64,000 nt of DNA from an uncultured Chitinophagaceae bacterium (GTDB taxonomy: Bacteria > Bacteroidota > Bacteroidia > Chitinophagales > Chitinophagaceae): NCBI GenBank assembly GCA_937919945.1, contig CALESY010000130.1, positions 3,706-67,705 of the forward strand, written 5' to 3'. This document shows, one piece after another, positions 40,401 to 47,736 of the stretch. Numbering within the stretch: the first letter of the stretch is position 1; each line of letters begins with the position of its first letter. A program made the translations under genes and the position numbers. The notes beneath the pieces were generated by a model. It was not told where the DNA came from. It saw only the letters and a program-made list of their open reading frames with translations, and did no database searches.

Positions 40401-40984
40401 AGGGCAATAAGCTTCATTATGATAAAAATGATAAAGATCTACGTGTATTTATGAAAGATGGGGATAATTTGACTCTTATTGGAGAATTAGGGAAAAGCTT
40501 AAATGTTAATAAAATCTTAGGAAACGTCATAAAAGACCATCATAATGAAACATCAACTATGACACCAGTCGATTGGTTTAATAAAGTTAAACAAAATGGA
40601 GAGTGGGATTTAAAAAATAATCAACAGACCATTTTTGGTGTTACTTGGCACTATGATGTTGATGTCAATTCTTCAAAGCCCCATACTAAATTTATTTATA
40701 AAGATTTTAGTTTAAATGGAAACTTCAATGCCGCAGATATAGGCAATTATCATGCTGGATATATGGGTACGTTGATTAATATTCCTGATAAAATGCAAAT
40801 GCTTGGAGCTGGTGTTGTAGAAGCATTAAAGAATAGCACATTTACCAGTGATTTATTTAAAGGGGCATTTTTTAAAGCTCCTTATGGTGACAGGAAAATT
40901 GACTATTATTGGAATAATAGAGGTATGCGAGACTCAAAACCGCTGCAAGGAACTTGTATTGGAGATATAAACGATTTAAAATGA
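31490..40984 (+). CDS. Giant RHS-repeat polymorphic toxin with Ntox44-like C-terminal domain
   Basis: The protein has 3164 residues with an N-terminal Sec signal (about 1-21). YD repeats become evident from about residue 1840 (YYYDLAGNLMRTVPPAG, YKYDADNRIIEV, YDYDGLGNRVRKD). The RHS core lies at about 2754-2963, including EHHIYGSSKLAV, DYYPFGMKMPSR (2874-2885) and an R-x-WNLDP signature. An unusual 330-residue segment splits the core at about 2420-2750. Residues 2964-3164 are the variable toxin: DWFNKVKQNGEWD (3028-3040) and NFNAADIGNYHAGY (3078-3091) resemble the Ntox44 family, a predicted nuclease. The RHS shell should enclose the toxin until release. Confidence 0.75.
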   Translation: MNNKVLLICLGLLISLSTMGQGFQFLPDEHSQRLYSYDIINNGSYKPVNAYSDSLPLNKDNEYDQLVINPTLTAFSIKSIQDYVLVGVNHDTKVAEAAYSYDVTLILWCFNYTAPTMPDQKIIKLNITYDPDSGKSYVDTRVFKFSGYHKVIVEVSDITDTGTHATILRTQLPKNFYIMSTISVERYDRDAFSLYPASTAINSGKTLHVNWVPSKSTYSGCASSPTPYDLKPVEYELEWQYIDDYTYNIYGSSSGTPGYAFTSSSTIDYDFRRNSTRVRVRNTSYDIPLIYEHGAIVFRVRAIRPEYSPDYKLILYGAWNLPDQGTVAANESCKAFLITNPHISDSLNWQYSINFSEEGKYKHVINYFDGSLRNRQTQTKINSDNDYVIGIDKTYDYEGRASIQTLPTPFQQQYLGYRTDMSLHITTTNPYTAADFDILGCSNPDSISPLSNSSLAKRYYSSLNPDKSGMQKFVPDAKGYPFTQTIYSPDNQLLWQSGAGYDHQLWTNHGTRYEYMRATQHELNALFGSQAGHFQYYPKTVITDPNGQSSYTIQNHRGQTVATGLIGMIDTTIIPIDVLPESDTGSKECFNILAGTTQHKFNYGTTVENNFYAEKNGYHSLQYKIRVPAFPVACSTKLLTAKAYYSYEASNDCGAEVIPAQTGVLGDYSVYTATSSAPTSTYLSSTATDYWLVKGKYAANKILNFSWPEINSQVKSFVKDYENNTTNCYHDVKYFIRDAVETTQFPCVDSNEYLDPCQKLKKKMMAELWPGAKYGQYDKDSNGNFDTCSTDNSIFTVVFKFDTCYSSIITLVCDTIILKRYQSTCIGGRMPYSVTKNGHTYNDIVNAPVDTFIYYFNDEIAAALLPLHPEFCKLNFCDDFEYSEKIKNIETFQQAQAINRFLLDSIWANDPAITHSFTPLGEELKWFSSINKRLDSLAIEHAYSNAGIQNEASHVAKYVYKDQIQNFVFIDSTVKQKYFDLLKAYYIGNRGYLLKRLVDSLNNDTTFVCGPCNGKEPVDGFTPHIWLNSRMTLIHPSVFSLDTIVYVPTGEDIPQWIQDIYDDADDPNSNHSSMNPAPSQIQDSINVKKVRMAASQIDYIMQKLANCTTSSTVLATIRSNLETHVSTYGGVESLTPQAVATAITTGTGLSLSDLCHPFLAELNTYDHSSEIDYPYNCGKPELYDGLKQFLNRSDIITLMKTATLTGSSATSFALSGNSNTYEGKIAGYLSISNTATINAKSILDTLKYVDPANSSNIIVVKIIQIKVYTSGADTFRLYLKRKLSTAGYLDTVSGGINTDTVFCLNDDRDLNYMGYIARNTAVADLTLNSDNFRTRYLVWSNGIYLMSLPAEGDLLHCLTCKDIKKAIDSFQSEKSVYYYDDAYNHPLFTSTLMNYLNYKLGKKYTYYDYIDLMRGCALSDLLTLNRHYATMKIVTSSSDAATFINNVKSFTGRDVIDTRIQYTTSGNNVFGIDLNGVPDDSIYIYREHIKGLVSSSNYTYLPNNALIVLDKTSCSPSTSLSTYMSPYSTTACSVYYNGTAQAYNLYEYTGSYSTAKQHADMLAGVRQYTEQCTGSFVIANAELLRSADYNTTDKQDYLTYIYGLSNTSRNEIADSISGYNLKQRISGYSGNTVAYADPYCSKEKRNLYIYAGNQTNHAGYKLLVDTILNGVKSTFGSNKLFPAEGFNNMTTTGSLTGLMIYHKANKYVWYRYFNGVNTLRNVHIAPPMYPFYGIETLIMDSVKIGPGADSIYTFTVYMHYASLSSQVVECKGYTDFPLGYGRKVANVVLGNKPGLNYCLDSLDCEYSLLQDAIYAGKIRYQQYFDSTTTDITNSMVQYLADSTSDSLYLCSQAQKNQMTLYYYDLAGNLMRTVPPAGVFRGYPDGHWKDSKYKYGSLNELYFQHTPDGGNTEYFTDVVGRVAFSQNSKQRPDSNYSYTLHDKLGRVIETGRVKLNCSGQCDFVTNAHKYVVDTLTSYIRHLDRYEVVQTFYDTATINLAGVSGYKLSEQENLFNRVSAILYYESKSNDHNATSIPAPFFGTYYSYDMVGNVKTITYECMALDHLRQKFKRVDYDFDQISGKVNMFSYNRGMPDQLFHKYKYDADNRIIEVKTSKDGVIWNRDAAYEYYKHGPLASTKIGDAQLQSIEYAYTIQGWLKAINGDILKPDKDMGQNGKPGDMTYARDVMAMALNYFQNDYAPIDNTVMVTNLPEHNKSLFNGNIARQTMSLNTFGSLQRTYRYDQVQRLKLATYAPVDEDNMTVASPSDIYKNAYEYDADGNILTLNRFDENGDIMDSLFYTYPYQGNNMLLNVEEQLTAPTAVVHDIERVTPPSNGINYEYDSIGNMTHDLASNQFVDWNLYGKVSLITDTALNEAVGYDYDGLGNRVRKDVGIKIDSTNEQHYGEYYVNDANGNTLATYAFKSRYDPVALIKAANDGLHTNSAFIPFIMSKVYPYADFGNQFAYLSINKEPTWAAGLTSQPLMFYIQHSVSIFERLMHNEVDYLDDVQSYDIINPPLDVMANGMVGAGSDGANLITEILDFQTEAELMLAYFDQRYTLAHQVWNALSVTHTMGNYSANASAMWTYITGNGKANVLTEMMNVINQDIMNGGMESKPFYEDVFFDNSIFKSTNLRSTSTPFTDFETVLADILYLHANNNFLHMAINTWSGASTWLSSNTTFHERMYTYFTFAPAWTMNDAITNTTYGTDIIDRAIAYTNKLSALAYIRWLKADPILGPLTNIGQFSGVAEDTLSLAEHHIYGSSKLAVQYYNTAHDSLVNTYNVVNTVTPLTKLELQTPWYSEAYGDIIKGDTTEPWGNGHTDTFTVNRRLALRWYHITDHSSNIVAVIKDRKSGNKVVPTDDTFNYWQPNLADLADYYPFGMKMPSRLIVGDSNNYGYNGQRGEQDIYRSINPDLGKYDVHATAKFWEYNNRIARRWNLDPKPIIGTSYYSVFNNNSILYKDVLGDSSVFDNKGNKLHYDKNDKDLRVFMKDGDNLTLIGELGKSLNVNKILGNVIKDHHNETSTMTPVDWFNKVKQNGEWDLKNNQQTIFGVTWHYDVDVNSSKPHTKFIYKDFSLNGNFNAADIGNYHAGYMGTLINIPDKMQMLGAGVVEALKNSTFTSDLFKGAFFKAPYGDRKIDYYWNNRGMRDSKPLQGTCIGDINDLK

Positions 40985-41337
40985 TAAAATACGTTTTAGT
41001 AGCTATTTTATTTGTTTCTGGGTGCTCTCCAGATAAGCATAGCAAAAAAAAGCATGTCAGTACAATTAATATATGTCTAGGTGTATTCCTCGAGAGCTAT
41101 TCTGTTTATGGAAGTGGTGCATTTGGTGGCGATTTGTATTCTTACTATTTAACAGATAGTAGTAATTTTCGAATTTACATTGACACCTATGACACATACT
41201 CAGAAGGTATTTCTGCTGGATGTAGTGGTGATACAGTCTATGTTTTAAAGTATGTTGATAAAGAAACAAAACCCAAAATTTCATATAGGAAAACATATAG
41301 TAAAAGTGAGCTGATAAAGAAAAATATCAAGCAATAA
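40981..41337 (+). CDS. Candidate immunity lipoprotein for the RHS toxin
   Basis: The protein has 118 residues and its ATG overlaps the RHS stop codon (ATGA), the usual place for the cognate immunity gene. It has a lipoprotein signal (YVLVAILFVSGC, Cys14) and a small beta-rich domain rich in tyrosine and serine. An outer-membrane-anchored immunity protein would suit a toxin that acts in, or arrives through, the periplasm. A nuclease immunity protein would normally be cytoplasmic, which is a mismatch. An upstream in-frame start at 40954 would lose the signal peptide. Confidence 0.5.
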   Translation: MIKYVLVAILFVSGCSPDKHSKKKHVSTINICLGVFLESYSVYGSGAFGGDLYSYYLTDSSNFRIYIDTYDTYSEGISAGCSGDTVYVLKYVDKETKPKISYRKTYSKSELIKKNIKQ

Positions 41338-41360
41338 TTTCAAGAGTATTAGGCGTTCTA

Positions 41361-41978
41361 ATGAGAAAAGTAATAAGATTATTGTCCGTTATTTTACTTT
41401 GTTCTTGTAGCTATGATAAGACAGACTTGGTTAACATAAATAAGGTTGATACAACGGATAAAAAAATATCTAACATTGATAGTAGAATAATTGATATGGT
41501 AAATTTTTATTGCAAAAAATATGATACAGCCATCATTATTTATACCCTTGGATGTTGGATTAATGATTGTTCTCCCAAGGGATATACATATTATGTAGAT
41601 AATTCTAGCTCACATTTAATAGCATTTAATCTCAAAAAAATGTATCAATCATTGCCATATAATGATAGCGTCACGGAAATAGGAAAATTATTAGTTTTTC
41701 ATGATTTATATATTGATAAGGCTTTATCAAAAAGCTTTAATTATTCATTATCTGAATTGGTGAATAATAGAATTCCTGTAGAAGGACGAATAGCAATGAG
41801 TCATGATGATACAGTCTATATTTGGTACAAACAAAACAATAATATCAAATCAGCAATTACGTTAATATCAACTATGTTTCATAATAATTTATCTCAACAT
41901 TTCAATTTTTCAACAGCTTTTTCTAAAGCGGATTCTATGGCGGTCGAATTATTTGATAATAATGATACATTGAAATAA
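41361..41978 (+). CDS. Lipoprotein, second candidate immunity or accessory gene
   Basis: The protein has 205 residues. A lipobox occurs at about residues 13-16 (LLCSC). The mature part is alpha/beta without a motif I recognise. It follows the first lipoprotein by 23 nt and is more A+T-rich than the toxin operon, consistent with separate acquisition of toxin tip and immunity genes. It may be an additional or orphan immunity gene left by earlier toxin-domain swaps. Confidence 0.45.
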   Translation: MRKVIRLLSVILLCSCSYDKTDLVNINKVDTTDKKISNIDSRIIDMVNFYCKKYDTAIIIYTLGCWINDCSPKGYTYYVDNSSSHLIAFNLKKMYQSLPYNDSVTEIGKLLVFHDLYIDKALSKSFNYSLSELVNNRIPVEGRIAMSHDDTVYIWYKQNNNIKSAITLISTMFHNNLSQHFNFSTAFSKADSMAVELFDNNDTLK

Positions 41979-42051
41979 AAGAAGCGTATAAAGATGCATT
42001 CGTTAATAGTGAAACGTTATAAATAATAATTGCTTATTAAAGTTTATTACA

Positions 42052-44985
42052 ATGGGGGCAAAATATATTCTTTCATTTTCATTTTGTGCATTAGCGAACC
42101 TTAACACCATAGCTAAGCAATTTGAATTATCTACACAGCCTATTTTTTTTATCGAAAATAAAGGCCAAATAATTGACCAAAACAACAACCTGCGGCATGA
42201 TATACAGTTTAAACTTGAAGCACCGGGAATTAACATTTTTATTGGTAATGGTCAAATGCATTATCAATGGTACAAAGTTGAGGAGCAGTCACCTGACTTA
42301 AGCATCATTGATAAAAGATCGGAAACAATACAATTGAACAGCTACAGAATGGATGTTGAGTTATTGAATGCTAATCCTAATGCTGAATTTATTATTGAAG
42401 AAAAAACGGAATATTATGAGAACTACTTGTTGGGTAATAAAAGTATATTTAACGTTGGTAGTTTTCGAAAAGCAATTTATAAAAATATCTACCCCAATAT
42501 TGATTGGATAGTCTATCTTAAAAACGATGAATTGAAATACGATTTTATTGTTCATGCCGGGGGGGATGTAAAAAAAATTCAACTTAAATATTCAGGTGCT
42601 ACAAGCATAAACTTGGAGAATGGAAGATTATTTGTTAAGACACCTTTGGGTAATATTATTGAACAAGCTCCATATAGTTTTATAAATGAAGATAACAAAC
42701 CTGTGCAGTCAGGATTTGTATTAAACCGTAACATTCTTAGTTTTCAGGTCGCACAGCATAAAGGTACGTTGGTAATTGACCCTGGCATTGCATGGGCCAC
42801 TTATTACGGTGGTACTAAACTGGACTACGCTTATAGTATTGCTGCTGATAATATAGGGAACAGTTTCTTTATTGGTCGCACAAATAGTACTAGCAATGTC
42901 GTTACAACCGGGGTGTACCAAACTATTTTATTAGGAAATACCAATAACGGGTTACTAGCGAAAATAAATGCCTCAGGGAATAAGGTATGGGGAACTTATA
43001 TAGGTTCAGGGAATACGGACTTTTATGGTATAACATGCGATAGTAAAGGGAATATATATATAACAGGGTGGGGAAATGGAATAACTGCTACAACGGGTAG
43101 TCATCAGCCGTCACCAGCAAGCAGTATGGAGGATGCCATTTTAATGAAATTCAATCCTACAGGTAACCTTATATGGGCTACTTATTATGGTGGTTTAGCA
43201 CAGGATTTTGGTTGGAATGTTTCGTGTGATTATTTTGATAATGTATACTTATGTGGTGCAACGCTTTCCAATACTGGTATCTCGACATCTGGTGGATATC
43301 AAACAACTCATAATGGTGATCAGGATGGCTTTATTGCAAAATTTGACCCGTTAGGCAAGCGTATATGGGGAACATATTTTGGTAGTACAGGAGGGGACAG
43401 ATTTTTCAATATTAGAATTGATAAGAGAGGAAATATATACGCAGTTGGAGTTACCGGAAGTCAATCCGGAATAGCAACAAGCGGCGCTCATAAAACGGTC
43501 ACAAGTAGTGCTGACGGTATGATTGTTAAATTTGACTCAACTTGTAATTTGCAATGGGCGACATATTACGGGGAGGGTAGCATTGGTGGGCTAGGTTTAG
43601 ATGATTCAGGCAATGTGTATGTTTCAGGGCCTACGTATGCTACAACTGGGATTGCAACGCCTGGGGCGTATCAATCTGCTAATGCTAATGTAGGATATGC
43701 TGATGCTTTTATTGCCAAGTTTAATAGTTTGGGGGTAAGGCAATGGGGTAGCTATTTTGGGGGGACATCAGATGAAAAAGGATGTGCATTGACTGTATCT
43801 CCTTCGGGTAATGCTTTTATTGCCGGCATGACTAGAAGCCCGAATGGGATTGCAAGCCCTAATGCCTTGCAGTCGTCATTGAGAGGGTCTGCCGATGCTT
43901 TTGTTGCTGCTTTTTCTCCCTTTGGCTCTTTATTTTATAGCAGTTATTTTGGTGGTAATGATGCAGAGACTGCTGAATACTACTCAACGTCATATTCCTA
44001 CAATGGCAGGTTATATATTGGGGGTTATACAATTAGTACAACAGGGTTATCTTCCGGCGGAGTAATACAGTCCAGCCATAATGGTGGCGGATATGATGCC
44101 TATGTTGCTTGTATGGCTCTGGATACAGTGGTATATATTGAATCGCCATTTAAAGATACTCTCTTCTGCCCTAATGATACTTTTAAAGTAAAGTGTCTAG
44201 TATCGAATAAATTTAAATCAGGTAATACGTTCAGTGTCCAGCTATCTGATTCAACTGGCAGTTTTCAAACACCTTTAATAATAGGAACGAAAGTAGCAGA
44301 TAGTGCAGACAGTGTGGTATGTATTATACCCAGTAGTATATTGCTAGGTGCAAAATATCGTATACGTGTTATTGCGAACAACCCGAATTGCATTTCTTTT
44401 GATAATGGAATAAATATTACAATAAAAGGATTTACATATCCGTCTGTTACTATTACTGCTACACCTGATACTATAATTAAGGCTGGTACAAAAATTGATT
44501 TTAAGGTCCATTTTCTGAATGCAGGCAATAAGCCTTCATTTCAATGGCAGTTAAATGGAACTGATATCCCATTAGCTATTGATAGTTTATGGAGCAGTAA
44601 TACTTTATCTGATAATGACAAAGTAAGCTGTATTGTTACTATTAGTGATAAATGTGCAGTGCCAAAAAATCCCACTAGTAATATTATAACTGTGCATGTT
44701 GATACAAATACCGTTGTGGATAATATCCTAACAGAAGATAATGATGTTGTTATTTTTCCAAATCCGTCGAATGGTAATTTTGTAATCAGTAATCTTCGAG
44801 GGAACGGCATTATAATTATTCGTAATCCTCTCGGACAGATAATAACCAAGCTTAATTACAACGCTGACAATAATGGGAAGAAAGAAGTACAACTTGATAA
44901 TTTATCGTCAGGAATATTTATGGTTTCAGTGCTTAGATACGATAAAAGTGTATATACATGTAGGCTATTGAGTATCAAAAAATAG
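42052..44985 (+). CDS. T9SS-sorted SBBP-type beta-propeller protein
   Basis: The protein has 977 residues. The N-terminal region (about 30-235) begins FFIENKGQIIDQNNNLRHDIQFKLEAPGINIFIGNGQMHY, which is typical of the domain before Bacteroidota SBBP propellers. Residues about 240-690 hold about seven repeats (WATYYGG, D.A..I..D..GN...G, T...GI...GAYQ), the beta-propeller signature. An Ig-like region follows, then a type A T9SS sorting domain (about 905-977; VIFPNPSNGNFVI, GIFMVSVL). It should be exported across the outer membrane and attached at the surface. No direct link to the RHS toxin is apparent. Confidence 0.8.
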   Translation: MGAKYILSFSFCALANLNTIAKQFELSTQPIFFIENKGQIIDQNNNLRHDIQFKLEAPGINIFIGNGQMHYQWYKVEEQSPDLSIIDKRSETIQLNSYRMDVELLNANPNAEFIIEEKTEYYENYLLGNKSIFNVGSFRKAIYKNIYPNIDWIVYLKNDELKYDFIVHAGGDVKKIQLKYSGATSINLENGRLFVKTPLGNIIEQAPYSFINEDNKPVQSGFVLNRNILSFQVAQHKGTLVIDPGIAWATYYGGTKLDYAYSIAADNIGNSFFIGRTNSTSNVVTTGVYQTILLGNTNNGLLAKINASGNKVWGTYIGSGNTDFYGITCDSKGNIYITGWGNGITATTGSHQPSPASSMEDAILMKFNPTGNLIWATYYGGLAQDFGWNVSCDYFDNVYLCGATLSNTGISTSGGYQTTHNGDQDGFIAKFDPLGKRIWGTYFGSTGGDRFFNIRIDKRGNIYAVGVTGSQSGIATSGAHKTVTSSADGMIVKFDSTCNLQWATYYGEGSIGGLGLDDSGNVYVSGPTYATTGIATPGAYQSANANVGYADAFIAKFNSLGVRQWGSYFGGTSDEKGCALTVSPSGNAFIAGMTRSPNGIASPNALQSSLRGSADAFVAAFSPFGSLFYSSYFGGNDAETAEYYSTSYSYNGRLYIGGYTISTTGLSSGGVIQSSHNGGGYDAYVACMALDTVVYIESPFKDTLFCPNDTFKVKCLVSNKFKSGNTFSVQLSDSTGSFQTPLIIGTKVADSADSVVCIIPSSILLGAKYRIRVIANNPNCISFDNGINITIKGFTYPSVTITATPDTIIKAGTKIDFKVHFLNAGNKPSFQWQLNGTDIPLAIDSLWSSNTLSDNDKVSCIVTISDKCAVPKNPTSNIITVHVDTNTVVDNILTEDNDVVIFPNPSNGNFVISNLRGNGIIIIRNPLGQIITKLNYNADNNGKKEVQLDNLSSGIFMVSVLRYDKSVYTCRLLSIKK

Positions 44986-45077
44986 CTACTCAATCAGCAT
45001 AGATAGGAAAGTAACTTGTATGTCAATCTACGCATGGACTGCTGTTGTGGTTAATGATGTTGGTAAGCGTGCCCGCT

Positions 45078-47399
45078 TTAATATTCTATTTCTTCAAGAG
45101 AAGTAGTAAAATCCTTACGATGAAAAGTGTAAAACCTACCTTTGAATTTTACATATTCACAACACAGGTGTATTTCGCCATTTGACTCCCGCCGTTCACT
45201 GATGCGCGGAAAATATTTTGAGGATGGGTAATCAGATGATTTATACCCCATCCTTTTCAGCACTTCACTCACATAGCTTTTGTTATTTTGCTGTTTTATC
45301 AGTACTGCCATGTCGGTTAGTGGCATAGTTATAACATGTTCTCCGCTTGATTCAAATAATTCAGTAAGTGCAATCTCAATTTGTTTTTCTACTGTTATCT
45401 TGCTATGTGCTACAATTGATTGCAGTGCCTCTGTTATCAAGAGACGGCTTTCAAACCAATGTCGTTCTTTTTCGGGTGCTTTGATTTGGCGGGCGTTCAG
45501 GTAATGTAAGAAATTAGGAATTTCATCTACCATTTTACGCAGCAGTTTTACGTCAAGCGTTTCTTCAGATAATGTAGGGACACGAATGACCCAAAACCGA
45601 ATTTCGTGTTTGTCAATACGAATAAAATCTTCCTCTCTGTTAGAGATAAGTATAAATTTGGCAAAAGTGGGTATGCTTTTCTGGTCTTTACCTTTACTGT
45701 TCCAAATCGCTGATTTGGCTGTTGATAATGCTTTTAATCTTTCTACCACTACTTCCTGGTCAACCTTGGTCTCATCCACCATTACAATGAGCTTACTTAT
45801 CCAATGAGCGTTAAACTCACTTTTTAAGTCAGCATTTCCAACTATAGCCATATTTTCCTTGTATAGTTCCTTCAGCCAATCCCCGAAAGTTGTCTTGCCT
45901 GTTTGTCGTTCTTTGCTGATTAAACAAAGTATAGGAAGTACCTGCTGTGGCTTCTGATATAATAATTGTAAATAATCAAGCCCTAACTCCCAACGTTCAA
46001 TAGCACTATCAGCATCATTTTTATCCAATTGGATTTGCTCTGTACCAAAAATATGCTTGATAAACCCCAATGTATGGGGACAAGCTGTGTCTGCTTCATC
46101 CTGTTGCCAGTCAAAAGGATGATAAAGGTTATAGCAATTATGAATAACCTGCTGATAATGCGTATGGCTCGGGACATTACAAAATGAAGTGTATTTACGT
46201 ATATGCTCAAAGATTTCTTTACCGTTATCTTCCAATATGGTTTTGCGTTCCCTTCGTTCAAAGGTTTTTATTATCGTATTCCACTGGTCAGGTATTTCTA
46301 CATATTGGTAATACGTATCGCCTACCCTGAAATAATTGGATGCACTTTTAGGCGTTACAATAACACATTTTTGCGAGCTATGGTCATATTGGTAGGTGGT
46401 GCCAAAGAATTTGAAACGCGTTTCTTTAAGTTCTGTGCGTTGTTCTAAATGAAAATGATAAAAATCGTCTACACTATCCAGCATAAAATACTGGTATACC
46501 AATCGCGTAGAACGAGTAATTTCAATTTTTGTCAGGTAGATACCATTGAATATACCTGCTTTTTGTACCCTGAAATCATTAAACTCCTTAACCACTTCTT
46601 GCTGTTCGGTACTACTAAGAGAACAAAGTAAATCATCAATGCCTTTAGGGCTTCCTGTAAGTTCTGAAGAATTTATATGTGCAAAATACAATCGTATACC
46701 TTCTTTACTCATCAGGTCATGAAAAGACTCTACGCTCTTATAAAAAGTATAAGGTCTTACAGAGAGGTCAATCTGTCCGCTAATTTCCTTGGATGTAATA
46801 TTGCGACAGTCGCCGTCGTGCAGCCATACTAATCTCTGTACCTGGCATCTCTTGACTAGCTGAATAATATCCTCATGCATGAACCCATCCTTGTCTCTGA
46901 GGCAAGTGATAGATGGTAACCCGATGCAGCAAATGCCATGCATGGTCGCTTTATAAGCCTTAAAATGCCCTTCTGTCAGATACAGCGTATCAATCTGTTC
47001 ACCTGACTCAAAGCAATCCAGTAACTGTGGAGGGAAAAATGGAAGTGTCTTCTGTCCTTTAGGGATGTCATATTTTTGAACTGACTTATCTTTCCTCGTT
47101 TTAGGATGTAATAACCTGGTCTGGCGGTACTCCCTTGTTTTCTGTTTACCCTCTAAGGTGCGGAACCACTGTACTTCTCTTTTGATTGAATATAGTAATA
47201 TACCAATGCCCTTATCATTTGCCTCGAATATGCGGTATTTCTTCTTTGTATTGGGTAGGCCATGGTATGCTGTATTGGTAAAACTATCCGTATACAAATC
47301 AATCTCAAGCATTTCGTTACTAATGCCAAGTGCTTTCATTCGCTTTTCAAAGAAATGCTGAGTATCTGTTATCTGGCTATTAACCATCATTGTGCGCAA
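45078..47399 (-). CDS. Primase-helicase of a mobile element (Toprim-like plus SF3/D5-type helicase)
   Basis: The protein has 773 residues. YLTEGHFKA (Glu143) followed by WLHDGDC (Asp195 and Asp197) resembles the Toprim acid triad. The C-terminal part (about 470-640) is a superfamily 3 helicase or virulence-associated E-like domain: Walker A RQTGKTT with Lys502, then a VMVDET Walker B and a FILISNREED segment. Such fusions serve as replication initiators of Bacteroidota phage satellites, plasmids and integrative elements. It forms an operon with two small upstream genes and lies next to a decayed integrase, so it is probably part of a mobile-element relic. Confidence 0.7.
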   Translation of the reverse strand: MRTMMVNSQITDTQHFFEKRMKALGISNEMLEIDLYTDSFTNTAYHGLPNTKKKYRIFEANDKGIGILLYSIKREVQWFRTLEGKQKTREYRQTRLLHPKTRKDKSVQKYDIPKGQKTLPFFPPQLLDCFESGEQIDTLYLTEGHFKAYKATMHGICCIGLPSITCLRDKDGFMHEDIIQLVKRCQVQRLVWLHDGDCRNITSKEISGQIDLSVRPYTFYKSVESFHDLMSKEGIRLYFAHINSSELTGSPKGIDDLLCSLSSTEQQEVVKEFNDFRVQKAGIFNGIYLTKIEITRSTRLVYQYFMLDSVDDFYHFHLEQRTELKETRFKFFGTTYQYDHSSQKCVIVTPKSASNYFRVGDTYYQYVEIPDQWNTIIKTFERRERKTILEDNGKEIFEHIRKYTSFCNVPSHTHYQQVIHNCYNLYHPFDWQQDEADTACPHTLGFIKHIFGTEQIQLDKNDADSAIERWELGLDYLQLLYQKPQQVLPILCLISKERQTGKTTFGDWLKELYKENMAIVGNADLKSEFNAHWISKLIVMVDETKVDQEVVVERLKALSTAKSAIWNSKGKDQKSIPTFAKFILISNREEDFIRIDKHEIRFWVIRVPTLSEETLDVKLLRKMVDEIPNFLHYLNARQIKAPEKERHWFESRLLITEALQSIVAHSKITVEKQIEIALTELFESSGEHVITMPLTDMAVLIKQQNNKSYVSEVLKRMGYKSSDYPSSKYFPRISERRESNGEIHLCCEYVKFKGRFYTFHRKDFTTSLEEIEY

Positions 47400-47457
47400 G
47401 TGTACCGCATTCGATAAGATGTTATCGTTGCTTGATAAAATGATTAGGAGTTAAGAC

Positions 47458-47736
47458 CTATTGCAGGATGACAATATTCCCTTTGCTTATTTCATATCTA
47501 ACGGATAGCCTGTTAAGGATACCAGTGATGGAAGGCATCAACTGTGCTTCTAAATGGCTGACATTTGAATTTAAACTGGTTAGTTCCATGCCGAATGAAA
47601 TCATACGTACTTTGCAGGCATAGCATTGGCATGTAAGGTATTGCTCTTCCAAGGCCAGGTATAGTTCCTCGTACCTTGGTTGCAGTGCGGAAAGGGAATG
47701 GTATAATTCCAGCACTTGCTCCATATTGGAATTCAT
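47458..47736 (-). CDS. Small protein of the primase operon
   Basis: The protein has 92 residues, helical, with a CQCYACK cluster near residue 34-40 that could bind a metal or be coincidental. The start codon overlaps the stop of the HTH gene (TAATG) and the end lies 58 nt before the primase start. It has no recognised family. Context suggests a regulatory or replication accessory role. Confidence 0.4.
   Translation of the reverse strand: MNSNMEQVLELYHSLSALQPRYEELYLALEEQYLTCQCYACKVRMISFGMELTSLNSNVSHLEAQLMPSITGILNRLSVRYEISKGNIVILQ

Noticed and set aside
31490..40984. T6SS-delivered RHS toxin
   Set aside because: The protein has its own Sec signal, no PAAR domain was seen, and no T6SS genes are in the window.
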